A stretch of 64,000 nucleotides of DNA from Amycolatopsis rubida (GCF_900115345.1 NZ_FOWC01000001.1:930001-994000); one strand, 5' to 3'; positions 44,946 through 54,626 are shown, counted from the first letter of the stretch. The notes: generated from the letters alone by a model not told the origin. Numbers and translations: made by a program.

Positions 44946-46019
44946 CTGAACGGACCCGTACCTCGCGCGTTGGTCGCCCTGGCCGCGGCCTGCTGTCTGC
45001 TGACCTCCTGCACGAGCGGGACTCCCGCGCCCGCCCCGGTGAGTTCGGCGCACCCGGCTCCGACCACCCCGCCGCCGACCGGCCTCGACGGGCTCGTCGC
45101 CACCGGCGGCCTCGGCGTGGAGTTGCTGCTGGCCACGTCGCCGCCGACGGTGTTCGACGCCGATTCGGGCGTGCGCGGAACCCTGCCCGGCGTTCCCGGC
45201 GGGCAGCGGGTGGTGTCGGTGCTGCGCGTCGGCCACACCCCGGTCGTGCTGACCGCGCCGACCTGCTCACCGGCCGCCTGCGCCCCCGCGGAGGTGTACG
45301 TCTACCTGGGACTTTCGCCCCCGCGGTCGCTCGGCAAAGCGGTGAGCGCGGCCCCGGGCGAGGACGGCACCAGCGTGTGGCTGATCCGGGAGGACGGTCC
45401 GGACCTCTGCCGGTTGGAACACGTCGCGCTCACCGGCACCTCGTTCGGCCCGGGCACCGTGGCGTCGTGCCATACGCTCGTCCGGGTGGAGACGGCGCAC
45501 GGGTTGCTGATCACCGTCGGCAGCGGCACCGCCGAGACCGTTGACGTCCTGATCGACCCGGCTACCGGACGGACCGTGCAGCAGTCGCCGCGCATTCTCG
45601 CCGCCGCCGGTGATCGGCTCGTCCTCGGCGGCCTGACCGACCTGACGATCCTTGACCTGCGCGGCGGAGCGCGGAAACCGGTGGCCCTGCCGGTGCCCTC
45701 GCCCAATCCGGATGTCCTGCCGAGCCGGGACGGCGACGTCGCCGCGGTCGATTTCGGCACCCCGTCGTTCCCTGGAACCGGCACGCAGACCCGGGATCTG
45801 TGGCTGTTGAACCTGCGCGACGGCAGCTGGCAGCAAACGCCGTCGATGCCGTATTCGACGGAAAACCTGAAGCACTCCGGTCTGGAGTGGACGCAAGCGG
45901 GCGACCTGGTCATCGACGACGGAGTGGTCGCGGCGTGGCATCCGGGCGAACCGGCCTGGCGGCTGGGGAAGGCGAAACTCGCCGCGGCGCGGCAGGCCGC
46001 CGGGGTCGCGACCTCCTGA
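44946..46019 (+). CDS. Putative lipoprotein, beta-propeller-like
   Basis: The protein of about 357 residues has a lipoprotein signal: hydrophobic ALVALAAACCLLTSC with the lipobox LTSC, so Cys is lipid-modified and the rest lies outside the membrane. A Pro/Thr-rich spacer and a likely beta-propeller follow (LLITVGSGTAETVDVLIDPA, LVLGGLTDLTILDLRGGARK). The start is uncertain. The frame has no ATG or GTG near the signal; CTG 44946 follows GGGGA and keeps an arginine before the hydrophobic core, and TTG 44970 is the alternative. The function is unknown. Confidence 0.65.
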   Translation: MNGPVPRALVALAAACCLLTSCTSGTPAPAPVSSAHPAPTTPPPTGLDGLVATGGLGVELLLATSPPTVFDADSGVRGTLPGVPGGQRVVSVLRVGHTPVVLTAPTCSPAACAPAEVYVYLGLSPPRSLGKAVSAAPGEDGTSVWLIREDGPDLCRLEHVALTGTSFGPGTVASCHTLVRVETAHGLLITVGSGTAETVDVLIDPATGRTVQQSPRILAAAGDRLVLGGLTDLTILDLRGGARKPVALPVPSPNPDVLPSRDGDVAAVDFGTPSFPGTGTQTRDLWLLNLRDGSWQQTPSMPYSTENLKHSGLEWTQAGDLVIDDGVVAAWHPGEPAWRLGKAKLAAARQAAGVATS

Positions 46020-46021
46020 GG

Positions 46022-46678
46022 TCAGTCCTCGTCGAGGCCGTGCTCGATCGCGTAGCGCGCCAGCTCGACCCGGTTGTGCAGCTGAAGCTTCCGCAACGTC
46101 GACTGCACGTGGTTTTCCACCGTCCGGTGCGACAGCACCAGCCGCTCCGCGATCTGCCGCGCGGTCAGTCCCTTCGCGACCAGCCGGAGCACGTCGGTCT
46201 CGCGGTCGGTGAGCCGCGGCGGTTCCGGCGCGCCGTCCGGAACGTCGGCCATCCGCCGGTACTCGCCGAGCACCAGGCCGGCCAGCCCGGCGGTGAACAC
46301 CGGGTCGCCGTCGGCGGTGCGGCGCACCGCGTCCACCAGCTCGGCCGCGGACGCCGATTTCACCAGGTAACCCGACGCGCCCGCTTTGACCGCTTCCAGC
46401 ACGTCGCTGTGTTCGCCGCTGGCCGAGAGCACCAGCACCCGCGTGTCCGGCGCCGCAGCGGTGATCTCGCGAGTCGCTTCGACGCCGGACGTGCCGCCGA
46501 GGTTCAGGTCCATCAGCACCACGTCCGGCCGCACCGCGCGCGCGATCCGGATCGCCGCCGGGGCGTCCGGCGCGGTCGCGGCCACCTCGAACCCGTTCTC
46601 GCTGAGGTCGCGGGCCACGCCGTCGCGCCACATCGGGTGGTCGTCGACCACCATCACGGAGATCGTCCGTTCCGTCAT
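46022..46678 (-). CDS. NarL/LuxR-type response regulator
   Basis: The 218-residue regulator has a receiver domain (MVVDDHPMWRDGVA, phosphoacceptor Asp in VVLMDLNLGG, Lys in YLVKSASA) and a LuxR helix-turn-helix (LTDRETDVLRLVAKGLTARQ, then the recognition helix in VLSHRTVENHVQSTLRKL). ATG 46678 overlaps the stop of the histidine kinase gene (ATGA), which identifies its partner. The gene is convergent with the lipoprotein gene, two bases apart. Target genes cannot be read from the window. Confidence 0.95.
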   Translation of the reverse strand: MTERTISVMVVDDHPMWRDGVARDLSENGFEVAATAPDAPAAIRIARAVRPDVVLMDLNLGGTSGVEATREITAAAPDTRVLVLSASGEHSDVLEAVKAGASGYLVKSASAAELVDAVRRTADGDPVFTAGLAGLVLGEYRRMADVPDGAPEPPRLTDRETDVLRLVAKGLTARQIAERLVLSHRTVENHVQSTLRKLQLHNRVELARYAIEHGLDED

Positions 46679-47811
46679 CGCCCGTCCCTCATCGTGGCTG
46701 GCACTCGCACTTCCCACTCCGTGCCCCGGCCGGGAGCGCTGTCCAGCACCGCGGTCCCGCCGAGGTCGTCCACCCGGCCGCGAATCGACTTCACCACCCC
46801 GAGACGGCCCTCGGCCGCCGCTCGTTCCAGCCTGCCGCCCTCGATTCCCGGGCCGTCGTCGCGGATGCTCACCACGACCTCGCCGCCGAGGTCTTCGAGC
46901 AGCACCCAGGCGTGCGCGTCCGGACCAGCGTGTTTCTCCACGTTAGCCAGTGCTTCGCGGGTGATCGCGACGAGTTCCTCGGTGACGTGCGCGGGCAGGT
47001 CCACCGTTCCGGCCGGCGTCGAGACCTGCACCGACGTGGTCGCCAGCAGCTGCAATGCCGAACGGAGGTCCGCGGTGTCGCCGGACCGGGTTGGCTCGCT
47101 GCTCACCAACGCGCGCAACGCGATCTCCTGTTCTCCCGCGAGCCTCGCCAGCTCCGCTGCTTCACCGCCTACTTCGAGGCCGCGACGCCGTACGCGCGCG
47201 AGAACCTGAAGCACGCTGTCGTGAATGGAGCGCGCGAGCCGTTCGCGCTCGGCCGTCGCTGCTTCGGTGCGAAGTGCGCGCGCGAGCGCTTCGGCGGAGT
47301 TACGTGCGAGCGTCGCGGCCATACCGACAAGGAGACCGCTCGCGCACAACAGCACCCCATCACGGATGACGTCGATGTCGACGTGCGCGCGTGCGACACC
47401 AGTACCTACTGCCACGACGAGGCCCGCCACTACACCGCTGCGCGCGCCGAAGCGCGTTGCCGTCGCGATCGGCGCTACCGCCGCCCAGACCGTGGTGATC
47501 AACGGCGTAGTCGGGTTGTCGAACTGCGCGTCTGACAGGATCCACGGCGACGTGAGCATGAGCGCTGTGGTGAGTACGAGGTCGAAGATCACCAGCCAGC
47601 GGTGCCGTCCGTTCTCGCGCATGTACGCCAGACTCGACACGACGGACCACACGGCCATCACTCCGATGACGAGCCACCCCAGCCACGGCCGCTGGAAGCC
47701 CGGGTAGTGCGCGATCACCACGGCCAGCGCGAACAACCACGTGACGACGCGCAGCACCACGACACCGCGCCACAGCGGTGTCGCCGGGTCTCGGACGGAG
47801 CGAACGGTCAC
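46675..47811 (-). CDS. Sensor histidine kinase of the NarL type
   Basis: The 378-residue kinase has about five membrane helices in residues 20-170 and a MASE-like or 5TM sensor with few outside loops. HisKA_3 follows with the phosphoacceptor in ERERLARSIHDSVLQVLARV. The ATPase N-box is EALANVEKHAGPDAHAW and the G-box SIRDDGPGIEGG. GTG 47811 overlaps the end of the AI-2E gene (GTGA) and its own stop overlaps the regulator, so the three genes form one translationally coupled operon. The signal is unknown. Confidence 0.93.
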   Translation of the reverse strand: MTVRSVRDPATPLWRGVVVLRVVTWLFALAVVIAHYPGFQRPWLGWLVIGVMAVWSVVSSLAYMRENGRHRWLVIFDLVLTTALMLTSPWILSDAQFDNPTTPLITTVWAAVAPIATATRFGARSGVVAGLVVAVGTGVARAHVDIDVIRDGVLLCASGLLVGMAATLARNSAEALARALRTEAATAERERLARSIHDSVLQVLARVRRRGLEVGGEAAELARLAGEQEIALRALVSSEPTRSGDTADLRSALQLLATTSVQVSTPAGTVDLPAHVTEELVAITREALANVEKHAGPDAHAWVLLEDLGGEVVVSIRDDGPGIEGGRLERAAAEGRLGVVKSIRGRVDDLGGTAVLDSAPGRGTEWEVRVPATMRDGR

Positions 47812-49013
47812 TTCTCGTCTTCTGTGTTTTCTTCGGAGCCGGCGTCCTCTTCCGGGTCGTCGTTCGGGTTGGCGGCTTGGCTGTGCAGCGCGTCGACGGT
47901 CGCCGGATCCGGATCGTGTTCGTGCAGCAGCGACCGGATCCCGGCATTCAGCACGGCCAGCAGCGGCACCGCGAGCAGCGCGCCCGCGATCCCCGCGGCG
48001 ACCAGGCCGATGGCGATCGCGAGCACCACCGCGAGCGGGTGCAGCCGCACCGCGCGGCCGAGCAGCAACGGCTGCAGCACGTGGCTTTCCAGCTGCATCA
48101 CGCCGACCACGATGGCCAGCACGACCACCGCGCCGATGACGCCCTTCGACACGAGCGCGATCAGCACCGCGACGCCGCCGGTGAGCAGCGCGCCGATGAT
48201 CGGGATGAACGCGCCGAGGAAGACCAGCGTCGCCAGCGGGATCACCAGCGGCACGCCGACGATCCACAGCCCGATGCCGATGCCGACCGCGTCGACCACG
48301 GCCACCGCGGCGGTCGCGCGGATGTAGCTGACCAGCGACGCGAAGCCGCGCCGTCCCGCCACGTCCACCCGGTTGCGCACCCGCGTCGGCACGCCGCGCA
48401 CCAGGAACGACCAGATGCCGTCGCCGCCGGCGAGGAAGAAGATCGTGACGAAGAGCGTCAGCACGAAGCCGGTGAGGATCTCGCCGACGGTGCCCGCGGT
48501 GGTCAGCGCGGTGGTGGTGATCGAGGCCTGGTTGTTCTGCAGGAAGCCGATGGCCTGGTTGATGAAGTCCTGGATCTGCTCCTGGCGCAGGTGCAGCGGA
48601 CCGTTGATCAGCCAGTCCTTGATCTGGTTGAGGCTCGTGGTCAGTTGCTGCTGCAGTTCCGGAAGGCCGCTGGAGAACTGGGTGATCACGAAGGTCAGCA
48701 GCCCGCCGAGCACCGCGAGTCCGGCCACGAGGACGATCGCCGTGGCCAGTCCGCGCGGGAAGCGGATCTGCACGAGCCGCGACACCGCGGGGGCCAGCAG
48801 CGCCGAAAGCAGCAGTGCGATCGACACCGGCACCACGACCGAGGCGAGATAGCCCAGCAGCCACACCACCGCGTACAACGCGGCGATCACCACGATGAAC
48901 CGCCACGACAGCGCGGCGGACACGCGCAGGCCGCGCGGGATGAAGCCGGTGACGTCGGCGACTGGATCGGAAAGGGACGGTTGTTCGCGTTGTCCGCGCC
49001 CTGGCTGGCTCAC
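47808..49013 (-). CDS. AI-2E family transporter (PurR/TqsA-like permease)
   Basis: The 401-residue membrane protein has about eight helices and the AI-2E exporter family pattern: a first pair of helices (FIVVIAALYAVVWLLGYLAS), a central amphipathic region (FSSGLPELQQQLTTSLNQIK) and GAFIPIIGALLTGGVAVLIA near the end. The acidic tail (DDPEEDAGSEENTEDEK) is notable. The start is uncertain: GTG 49013 or TTG 49043. It overlaps the histidine kinase gene by 4 bases, so the sensor may respond to a transported or envelope-linked signal. The transported molecule is unknown; many relatives move ions. Confidence 0.87.
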   Translation of the reverse strand: MSQPGRGQREQPSLSDPVADVTGFIPRGLRVSAALSWRFIVVIAALYAVVWLLGYLASVVVPVSIALLLSALLAPAVSRLVQIRFPRGLATAIVLVAGLAVLGGLLTFVITQFSSGLPELQQQLTTSLNQIKDWLINGPLHLRQEQIQDFINQAIGFLQNNQASITTTALTTAGTVGEILTGFVLTLFVTIFFLAGGDGIWSFLVRGVPTRVRNRVDVAGRRGFASLVSYIRATAAVAVVDAVGIGIGLWIVGVPLVIPLATLVFLGAFIPIIGALLTGGVAVLIALVSKGVIGAVVVLAIVVGVMQLESHVLQPLLLGRAVRLHPLAVVLAIAIGLVAAGIAGALLAVPLLAVLNAGIRSLLHEHDPDPATVDALHSQAANPNDDPEEDAGSEENTEDEK

Positions 49014-49311
49014 GGGGACAACCGTATCGGCCCCGCCGACCAAAACCGGGCGGATCGCCCCAGCGGCCGGCGCGAATCACCGCATCGCCGGGGTCACGCG
49101 AACCGACTCAGGAGTAACCAGCCGTCTTCTCCGGGGATGACCCATCGTGAGACCCGGCCACACCCTGTGTTGTTCACACGATGGTGGCATCAAGTCGTGT
49201 CAAGGATGCGCGGCGGACCGGAAATTTGGTTGTCTCGGGTTTGCACCACTGCGGAACCGTGCCGTTCCCGGCAAAAACCGAAATCATTTTTTACCCGAGG
49301 AGAAATCACCT
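49014..49311. other. Intergenic region before the secreted proteins
   Basis: No gene is seen in these 298 bases. They must hold divergent promoters for the AI-2E operon and the secreted protein at 49312. The latter has GAGGAG at 49298-49303 preceded by an A/T-rich ATCATTTTTTA run. I looked for a c-di-AMP riboswitch and could not recognise one. Confidence 0.4.
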
Positions 49312-50340
49312 GTGACGAACGACGCTGTGCACGAGAGGCGGGGCGTGACGCGCTTCGGCCGTCTCGCGTCGCGTGCGTTGTTCGTCGTTGGCGGCGCGCT
49401 CGCGGCCACCGCGGCCGCGTGGGCCGTCTCCTCCTCCGCCGCCTCGGCGGACCCGGTCGACGCGAGCGTCACGCCGGTCACCGACGCGACGGCCGCCGGG
49501 ATCGGCGACGTCACCGACGGCGTTGGCCGGTTCGCGGGCGAGGTCACCGGTGCGGTGCAAGGGCTTTCGTCGTGCGGTCAGGGAGCCACCACGTGGTCTG
49601 AACCAGGCACGTCGCGGCCCGCCTGCTCGCTCGACCAGCTCGGCCGCGCGCACCGCGACGACCTCGCCGGAAGCCAGGAGGCCGCCGGAAAGGTCAGCGA
49701 CGCGGTGAGCGGCCTCGGCCAGCACGCGGTCGTCAAGCCGGTGGAACGCACGCTCGGCTCGCTTGAGCACATCGCGCGCAAGCCGGAGGACGCCCGCCAG
49801 GTGATCGCCGACGCGACCACCCCGCCGCCCGCCGCACAGGATTTCGGCCGGAAGCTGTGGGATCTGCTCGACCCGAGCACTCCCTCGAACCTGGTCGACC
49901 TGCCGAAACTGCCGAGCGCGCCCGCCGAATCCGAGCAGGCTCCCACGCCCGGCATTCCCGAGCATCCCGCCGAGGCGGAGCAAAACCTCGGTGCCGCCAC
50001 GATGACCACGTCCGACGCATTGCAGTCGGTCTTCTCGGCGATGGACGCGCAGTCCGTCGATCCGGTGCAGGGAACCGAACTGCCGCAGCGCCACCACGGC
50101 GACCGTGGTCTGCCCGGCGCTCCGTTCTCCCCGGCGCAGCTTCCCGTCGCGCCGCTTTCCATCCCGAACTCCCCGGCCGGTGGCAGCACCGCGCCCGGCG
50201 GACACCTCGACGGCTTGAACTTCGGCGTTCCCTCCTGGGTCGTCGCCGCCGTCGACAACGCCGTGGCGGGTTCGACCCGCACCGGCCTCGCGCACACGCC
50301 GCGCACCCCGGGCGAGCAGCCCGGCGTCACTCCTGACTGA
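49312..50340 (+). CDS. Secreted protein of unknown function
   Basis: This 342-residue protein has a long signal peptide: RFGRLASRALFVVGGALAAT then AAAWAVSSSAASADP with cleavage near ASA-DP. The mature part is low-complexity, rich in Ala, Pro, Thr and Gly. It has two cysteines in LSSCGQGATTWSEPGTSRP and ACSLDQ, and a C-terminal Pro-rich stretch. I recognise no domain. GTG 49312 has GAGGAG 8 bases upstream. It is followed by the chaplin-like repeat protein 192 bases later on the same strand, so a joint cell-surface role is plausible. Confidence 0.75.
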   Translation: MTNDAVHERRGVTRFGRLASRALFVVGGALAATAAAWAVSSSAASADPVDASVTPVTDATAAGIGDVTDGVGRFAGEVTGAVQGLSSCGQGATTWSEPGTSRPACSLDQLGRAHRDDLAGSQEAAGKVSDAVSGLGQHAVVKPVERTLGSLEHIARKPEDARQVIADATTPPPAAQDFGRKLWDLLDPSTPSNLVDLPKLPSAPAESEQAPTPGIPEHPAEAEQNLGAATMTTSDALQSVFSAMDAQSVDPVQGTELPQRHHGDRGLPGAPFSPAQLPVAPLSIPNSPAGGSTAPGGHLDGLNFGVPSWVVAAVDNAVAGSTRTGLAHTPRTPGEQPGVTPD

Positions 50341-50532
50341 TCCACTTCACCCGCGGGGTCTTTGACGCACCCACGAGCACACTTTCGTGTGCCGTCGCCG
50401 TCATCGACACATATCCCGCGGGTTTTTCGCGCGCTGCGCAATTTCCGCGCACGCATTCCCCGGTGCATTCCTGAGACACAGGAACACCGTCACGAACCCG
50501 CAAGGGACCCCGATATGAAGGAGAAAAATCCC

Positions 50533-53500
50533 ATGCAGACCTGGGCAAAGCGCGGACTCCAGACCGCGTTGGTCACGGGTGGGTTGCTGATGCTGGGCAC
50601 CGGCATCGCCTCGGCCGACGAGAACGTCAACCCGGACACCCCGGCCTCCCCGCTGGATCTCAACGTCACCGTCCCGATCGACGAGGCCAACAACGCGATC
50701 GGCACTCCGCTCGGGCAGGTCGACCTCCCGGCGCACCACAACGAGATCAGCACCAAGCCCGTCACCTCCGCCGTCAAGGGAGCGCTCGCCTCGGCGAAGA
50801 CGCCCGGCGGCTCCGCGGGCAGCCTGACCGACAGCCTCCCGAAGGCGGACGCTCCCCGGCAGGTCACGCCGACCCGCGACGCGTTCAAGGGCAACAAGGT
50901 CAACGGTGACGTCGTCGTCCCGGTCCAGATCGTGGACAACGCGGTCGGCGTCATCGGCGACGCCCACGTGCAGGGCGGCGACCACGACCAGACCTACAGC
51001 CACAACCAGGACGTCGCGACCGACGGCAAGTACTCCGGCATCGCGGGCAACGTCGTGGCGCTCGACTGGGCGCTGCCGGTGCAGATCGCGGGCAACGGCG
51101 TCGGCCTGGCCGGCGGCAGCGGCGCGGTCCACGGCGGTTCGGCGCACCAGAGCACCAGCGAGACCGGCAACATCGACACCACCGGCGAGGGCTCCGGCCT
51201 GTCCGGCAACGTCGTCGGCGGCCAGTTCGCGACCCCGGTCCAGGTGACCGGCAACGCCGCGTCCTGGATCCTCGGCAACGCCTACAGCGGCGACTACAAC
51301 GCCGACACCACGGCCACCTCCGGCGGTTCGGCGAAGTCCAACGGCAAGGGCGCCGCGGGCAGCGGCAACGTGGTCGGCGCGCCGATCGCGCTGCCGGTCA
51401 AGTTCAACGGCAACGCAGGCGGCGTGTGGGGCTCGGACGCGGACTCCACCTCCAACTCCTCGGCCGACGCCAAGGCGGGCGACACCCGTCCGGGCAGCCT
51501 CAAGGGCATCCCGACCTACCTTGAGACCGACGGGGACCAGTCGTTCCTGTCCGGCAACGCCGCCGCCGCGCAGGCCAGCCCGGTCGCGAACGTCGCGTCC
51601 GTCGCCGGCTCGTGGATCGGCAACGCCACCACCGGCCAGGCGCTCGACCGCCAGGCCTCCTCCTCCACGCACGAGACCACCGCCACCTCCGGCGGTTTCG
51701 TGAAGACCACCGGCAACGACGCCGCCGGCTCGGCCAACGTGGTCGACCCGGCAGTGGCGCTCCCGGTCGAGGCGTGCGGCGTGGGCGGCACCTACATCGG
51801 CCGCGCGGTCGCCAACTGCGACAACACCACCACCGCGACCTCCGGTGACGGCAGCTACACCACCGGCAACGGCTCGTTCCTGACCGGCAACATCGCCAAC
51901 ACCCAGGTCGCGGGCGCCCCCGAGGTGCACGGCATCGGCGGCAGCCACATCGGTAACGCCTCGGGCACCTCGACCGAGACCAAGACCGTCACCGCAGGCA
52001 ACTACGACGGCACCCAGGGTAACGACTCGTCCGGCTCGGGCAACATCGTGCAGGTCCCGGTGGCCGCGCCCGCCGAGGTGTTCGGCGTGGGCGGCTCCTT
52101 CATCGGGCAGGGCTCGGGCGACGGCTCCGAGACCAAGGTCGTGAAGGCGGGCGGCGGCGGCAACACCGCTGACGACAACGGCTTCCTCAGCTCGAACCTC
52201 GGCACCGTTCCGGTGTCGACCCCGGTGCAGCTGTTCGGCATCGGCGGCTCGTTCGTCGGCCAGGGCCACGGCACGGCCAGCAACGACACCACCTCCACCG
52301 CGGGCCAGGACGTGCACGCGACCGGCGCGCAGGGCGCGGGCGCGGGCAACCTCATCGAGGCCCCGGTCTCGCTGCCGGTGCAGGGCCACGGCGTCGGCGG
52401 CTCGGTGGCCGGCATCGGCACCGGCATGTCGGACAACCTGACCGACTCGACCGCGGGCGGCAACGCCACCGCGGACGGCAAGGACGGCGCGCTCGCCGGC
52501 AACATCGTCAAGGCTCCGATCGCCGGTGCGGGCACGATCTTCGGCGACGGGATCGCCGGGGGCGCGATCGGCGACGGCACCGCCACCAACGACATCACCT
52601 CGACCGCGGGTGGCGACGCTCTCACCAACGGTGACGGCGGCGCGGTCGCGGGCAACATCGTCGGCGTGGACCCCGCGCCGGTGGCGCAGGTCTTCGGCGA
52701 CGCGGTTTCGGTCGCGGGCGTGTCCTCGGGCGACGCCATGAACAACACCGTCGTCACCGACGCCGGCAAGGACACCACCTCGGGCACCGAGGGCTCGATC
52801 TCGGGCGACATCCTCGACTTCCCGGTCCCGGCGGTCGTGGAGGTCTTCGGCGACGCCGTCGCCGTGGGCGGCGTGGCGCACGCGGTTGCCGACAATGTCA
52901 CCGACGTGACCGACGGCGACGACGCCACCAGCACCGACGGCACCGGCGAAGCCCTGTCCGGCTTCGACTACTACCACTCGCTGGGCGCGCTGGTGCAGAT
53001 CTTCGGTGTGCCGCTGGAGGTGCTCGGCGTGGCTACCGCCGAGGCCGCCAACTCCACCGAGGTCGACCCCGAGCCCGTCATCAACGTGCCGTTCGGCGGC
53101 GAGATGGGCGCTGACCAGCTCCCCGCGCTGCCCGCCGTGCCGGGTCTGCCGGGCGGTTCCTCGGCCTTGCCGTCGGCTCCGGCGCTGCCGAGCCTGTCGG
53201 GTCTGTCGGGTCTGCCCACCGCCACCACGCTGCCCGCCCCGGCGCTGCCGGGTGCCGAGCGTGCCGACGTGCCGCAGGTCAGCGGCCTGTCCGCGCTGGG
53301 TCAGCTGAACCAGCTGAAGGGCGCTTCGGCGCTGCCGTCGGTGTCCGGGCTGAAGAACGGCATCCACCTGCCCTCGGCCCCGGCCGTTCCGGCTCTGCCG
53401 GGCGTTCCGGCTCTGCCGGGTGCGGCTGCGCAGCGTGCGGACGTTCCGGCTCTTCCCGCTCAGCTGCCGGTGAAGACCTCGCTGCCGACGCTGAACCAGC

Positions 53501-53661
53501 TGCCGGCCGTCACGGCGCTGCCCGCCGTTCCGGGCATCCCGACGACCCTGCCGACCACGATGCCGACCGCTCCGGCCGTGCCGGCGATCGGTGACGCGAC
53601 CGGCCCGCTGGGTGCGTTCCAGAAGCTGGCCGCGAAGGTGACCGGCATCTTCAAGAAGTGA
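50533..53661 (+). CDS. Large secreted chaplin-like repeat protein
   Basis: The 1042-residue protein has a signal peptide (TALVTGGLLMLGTGIASADE) and then about 14 repeats of some 51 residues (about 130-855), each of the form GNxVxxPVxxPVxVxGxxxxxxG followed by a Thr/Ser/Asp-rich part ending TxGxDG. The motif echoes chaplin domains of aerial-hyphae coat proteins. Only the sixth repeat has a Cys pair (EACGVGGTYIGRAVANC), as chaplins do. The C-terminal 180 residues are repeats of PALPxVPGLPG type. ATG 50533 follows AAGGAG. It is probably a surface fibre or coat protein; no sortase motif is present. Confidence 0.8.
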   Translation: MQTWAKRGLQTALVTGGLLMLGTGIASADENVNPDTPASPLDLNVTVPIDEANNAIGTPLGQVDLPAHHNEISTKPVTSAVKGALASAKTPGGSAGSLTDSLPKADAPRQVTPTRDAFKGNKVNGDVVVPVQIVDNAVGVIGDAHVQGGDHDQTYSHNQDVATDGKYSGIAGNVVALDWALPVQIAGNGVGLAGGSGAVHGGSAHQSTSETGNIDTTGEGSGLSGNVVGGQFATPVQVTGNAASWILGNAYSGDYNADTTATSGGSAKSNGKGAAGSGNVVGAPIALPVKFNGNAGGVWGSDADSTSNSSADAKAGDTRPGSLKGIPTYLETDGDQSFLSGNAAAAQASPVANVASVAGSWIGNATTGQALDRQASSSTHETTATSGGFVKTTGNDAAGSANVVDPAVALPVEACGVGGTYIGRAVANCDNTTTATSGDGSYTTGNGSFLTGNIANTQVAGAPEVHGIGGSHIGNASGTSTETKTVTAGNYDGTQGNDSSGSGNIVQVPVAAPAEVFGVGGSFIGQGSGDGSETKVVKAGGGGNTADDNGFLSSNLGTVPVSTPVQLFGIGGSFVGQGHGTASNDTTSTAGQDVHATGAQGAGAGNLIEAPVSLPVQGHGVGGSVAGIGTGMSDNLTDSTAGGNATADGKDGALAGNIVKAPIAGAGTIFGDGIAGGAIGDGTATNDITSTAGGDALTNGDGGAVAGNIVGVDPAPVAQVFGDAVSVAGVSSGDAMNNTVVTDAGKDTTSGTEGSISGDILDFPVPAVVEVFGDAVAVGGVAHAVADNVTDVTDGDDATSTDGTGEALSGFDYYHSLGALVQIFGVPLEVLGVATAEAANSTEVDPEPVINVPFGGEMGADQLPALPAVPGLPGGSSALPSAPALPSLSGLSGLPTATTLPAPALPGAERADVPQVSGLSALGQLNQLKGASALPSVSGLKNGIHLPSAPAVPALPGVPALPGAAAQRADVPALPAQLPVKTSLPTLNQLPAVTALPAVPGIPTTLPTTMPTAPAVPAIGDATGPLGAFQKLAAKVTGIFKK

Positions 53662-53697
53662 ACCGCTTCGCCTGAAGCGAGCCGGGGATAACCCCGG

Positions 53698-53730
53698 ACG
53701 GGCCCGGAAGCCAGGTGCTTCCGGGCCCGT
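53698..53730 (+). terminator. Terminator after the chaplin-like gene
   Basis: ACGGGCCCGGAAGC and GCTTCCGGGCCCGT form a perfect 14-bp stem with a 5-base loop, followed by TTCGCG. It also lies before the end of the convergent dioxygenase gene. Confidence 0.85.
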
Positions 53731-53743
53731 TTCGCGTGCTGGG

Positions 53744-54523
53744 TCAGCAGAATTCGAGCGACCGCTTCGCCAGTCCGTGCCAGAAACCGTCGATCACCGT
53801 GCGGCCCTCGCCTTCGGCCGAGCTGGCCCCGAGCGATACGAACAGCGGCGCGAAGTGTTCGATCCGCGGGTGCGCCATCGCGGCGGCCGGTGCCTTGTGC
53901 TGGAAGTCGAGCAACGCGTCGAGGTCGCGGGCGCGCAGCACCTCGTCACCCCAGTGGTCGAATTCCGCGGACCAGCCCGGCGGGGTTCCGTCGGCACCGT
54001 TGACCTCCTGCATCGCGCGGAGGTTGTGGGTGAAGAATCCGCTGCCGATGATCAGCACGCCCTCGTCGCGCAGCGGCGCGAGCTTGCGGCCGAGGTCGTA
54101 GAGCGCCCGAGGGTCGAGCGAGGGCATGGAAATCTGCAGCACCGGGACGTCGGCGTCGGGGAACATCTCGACGAGCGGGACGTACGCGCCGTGGTCGAGG
54201 CCGCGGTCCGGGGCGTCGTGCACCGGGGTCGCGGTCGAATGCAGCAGCCTGCGCACCTGCGCGGCGAGCTCCGGCGCACCCGGCGCGGCGTATTTGACCT
54301 GGTAGTAGTGCTCGGGGAAGCCCCAGAAGTCGTAGACGAGCGGGACCGTCGTGGTCGCCCCGAGCGTCAGCGGAGCCTCTTCCCAGTGCGCCGAAACGAC
54401 CAGGACCGCGCGAGGCTTCGCCAGGTCAGCGGACCATTCCGCGAGCTGCCGGGTCCACGTCGCGTCGTCGGCGAGCGGCGGCGCACCGTGGCTCAGGTAC
54501 AGGACCGGGGTGCGGGTCGCCAT
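53744..54523 (-). CDS. Class III extradiol ring-cleavage dioxygenase (DODA/YgiD-like)
   Basis: The 259-residue enzyme resembles DOPA 4,5-dioxygenase. Metal-binding histidines are expected in YLSHGAPPLADD, VVSAHWEEAPLT and RGLDHGAYVPLVEMF. A further conserved motif is IIGSGFFTHNLR. It would cleave a catechol ring with an Fe(II) or Zn(II) centre. ATG 54523 follows TTGGAGGCAGCC. It is transcribed towards the chaplin-like gene. The substrate is unknown. Confidence 0.9.
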   Translation of the reverse strand: MATRTPVLYLSHGAPPLADDATWTRQLAEWSADLAKPRAVLVVSAHWEEAPLTLGATTTVPLVYDFWGFPEHYYQVKYAAPGAPELAAQVRRLLHSTATPVHDAPDRGLDHGAYVPLVEMFPDADVPVLQISMPSLDPRALYDLGRKLAPLRDEGVLIIGSGFFTHNLRAMQEVNGADGTPPGWSAEFDHWGDEVLRARDLDALLDFQHKAPAAAMAHPRIEHFAPLFVSLGASSAEGEGRTVIDGFWHGLAKRSLEFC

Positions 54524-54626
54524 GGCTGCCTCCAAGTGTTTGAAACTTCAACTATCACGGTACGCCGTATGCGCGGACTTGGCGAATTCGTCCTCGGCGG
54601 CCGCCTCTGTGCGCCAGACTCGGCTG

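Noticed and set aside
49044..49311. Possible c-di-AMP riboswitch before the secreted protein
   Set aside because: Could not match the conserved core; no reliable stems seen.
50401..53367. 988-codon minus-strand frame opposite the chaplin-like gene
   Set aside because: Mirror of a repetitive GC-rich gene; the plus strand has signal peptide, Shine-Dalgarno and terminator.
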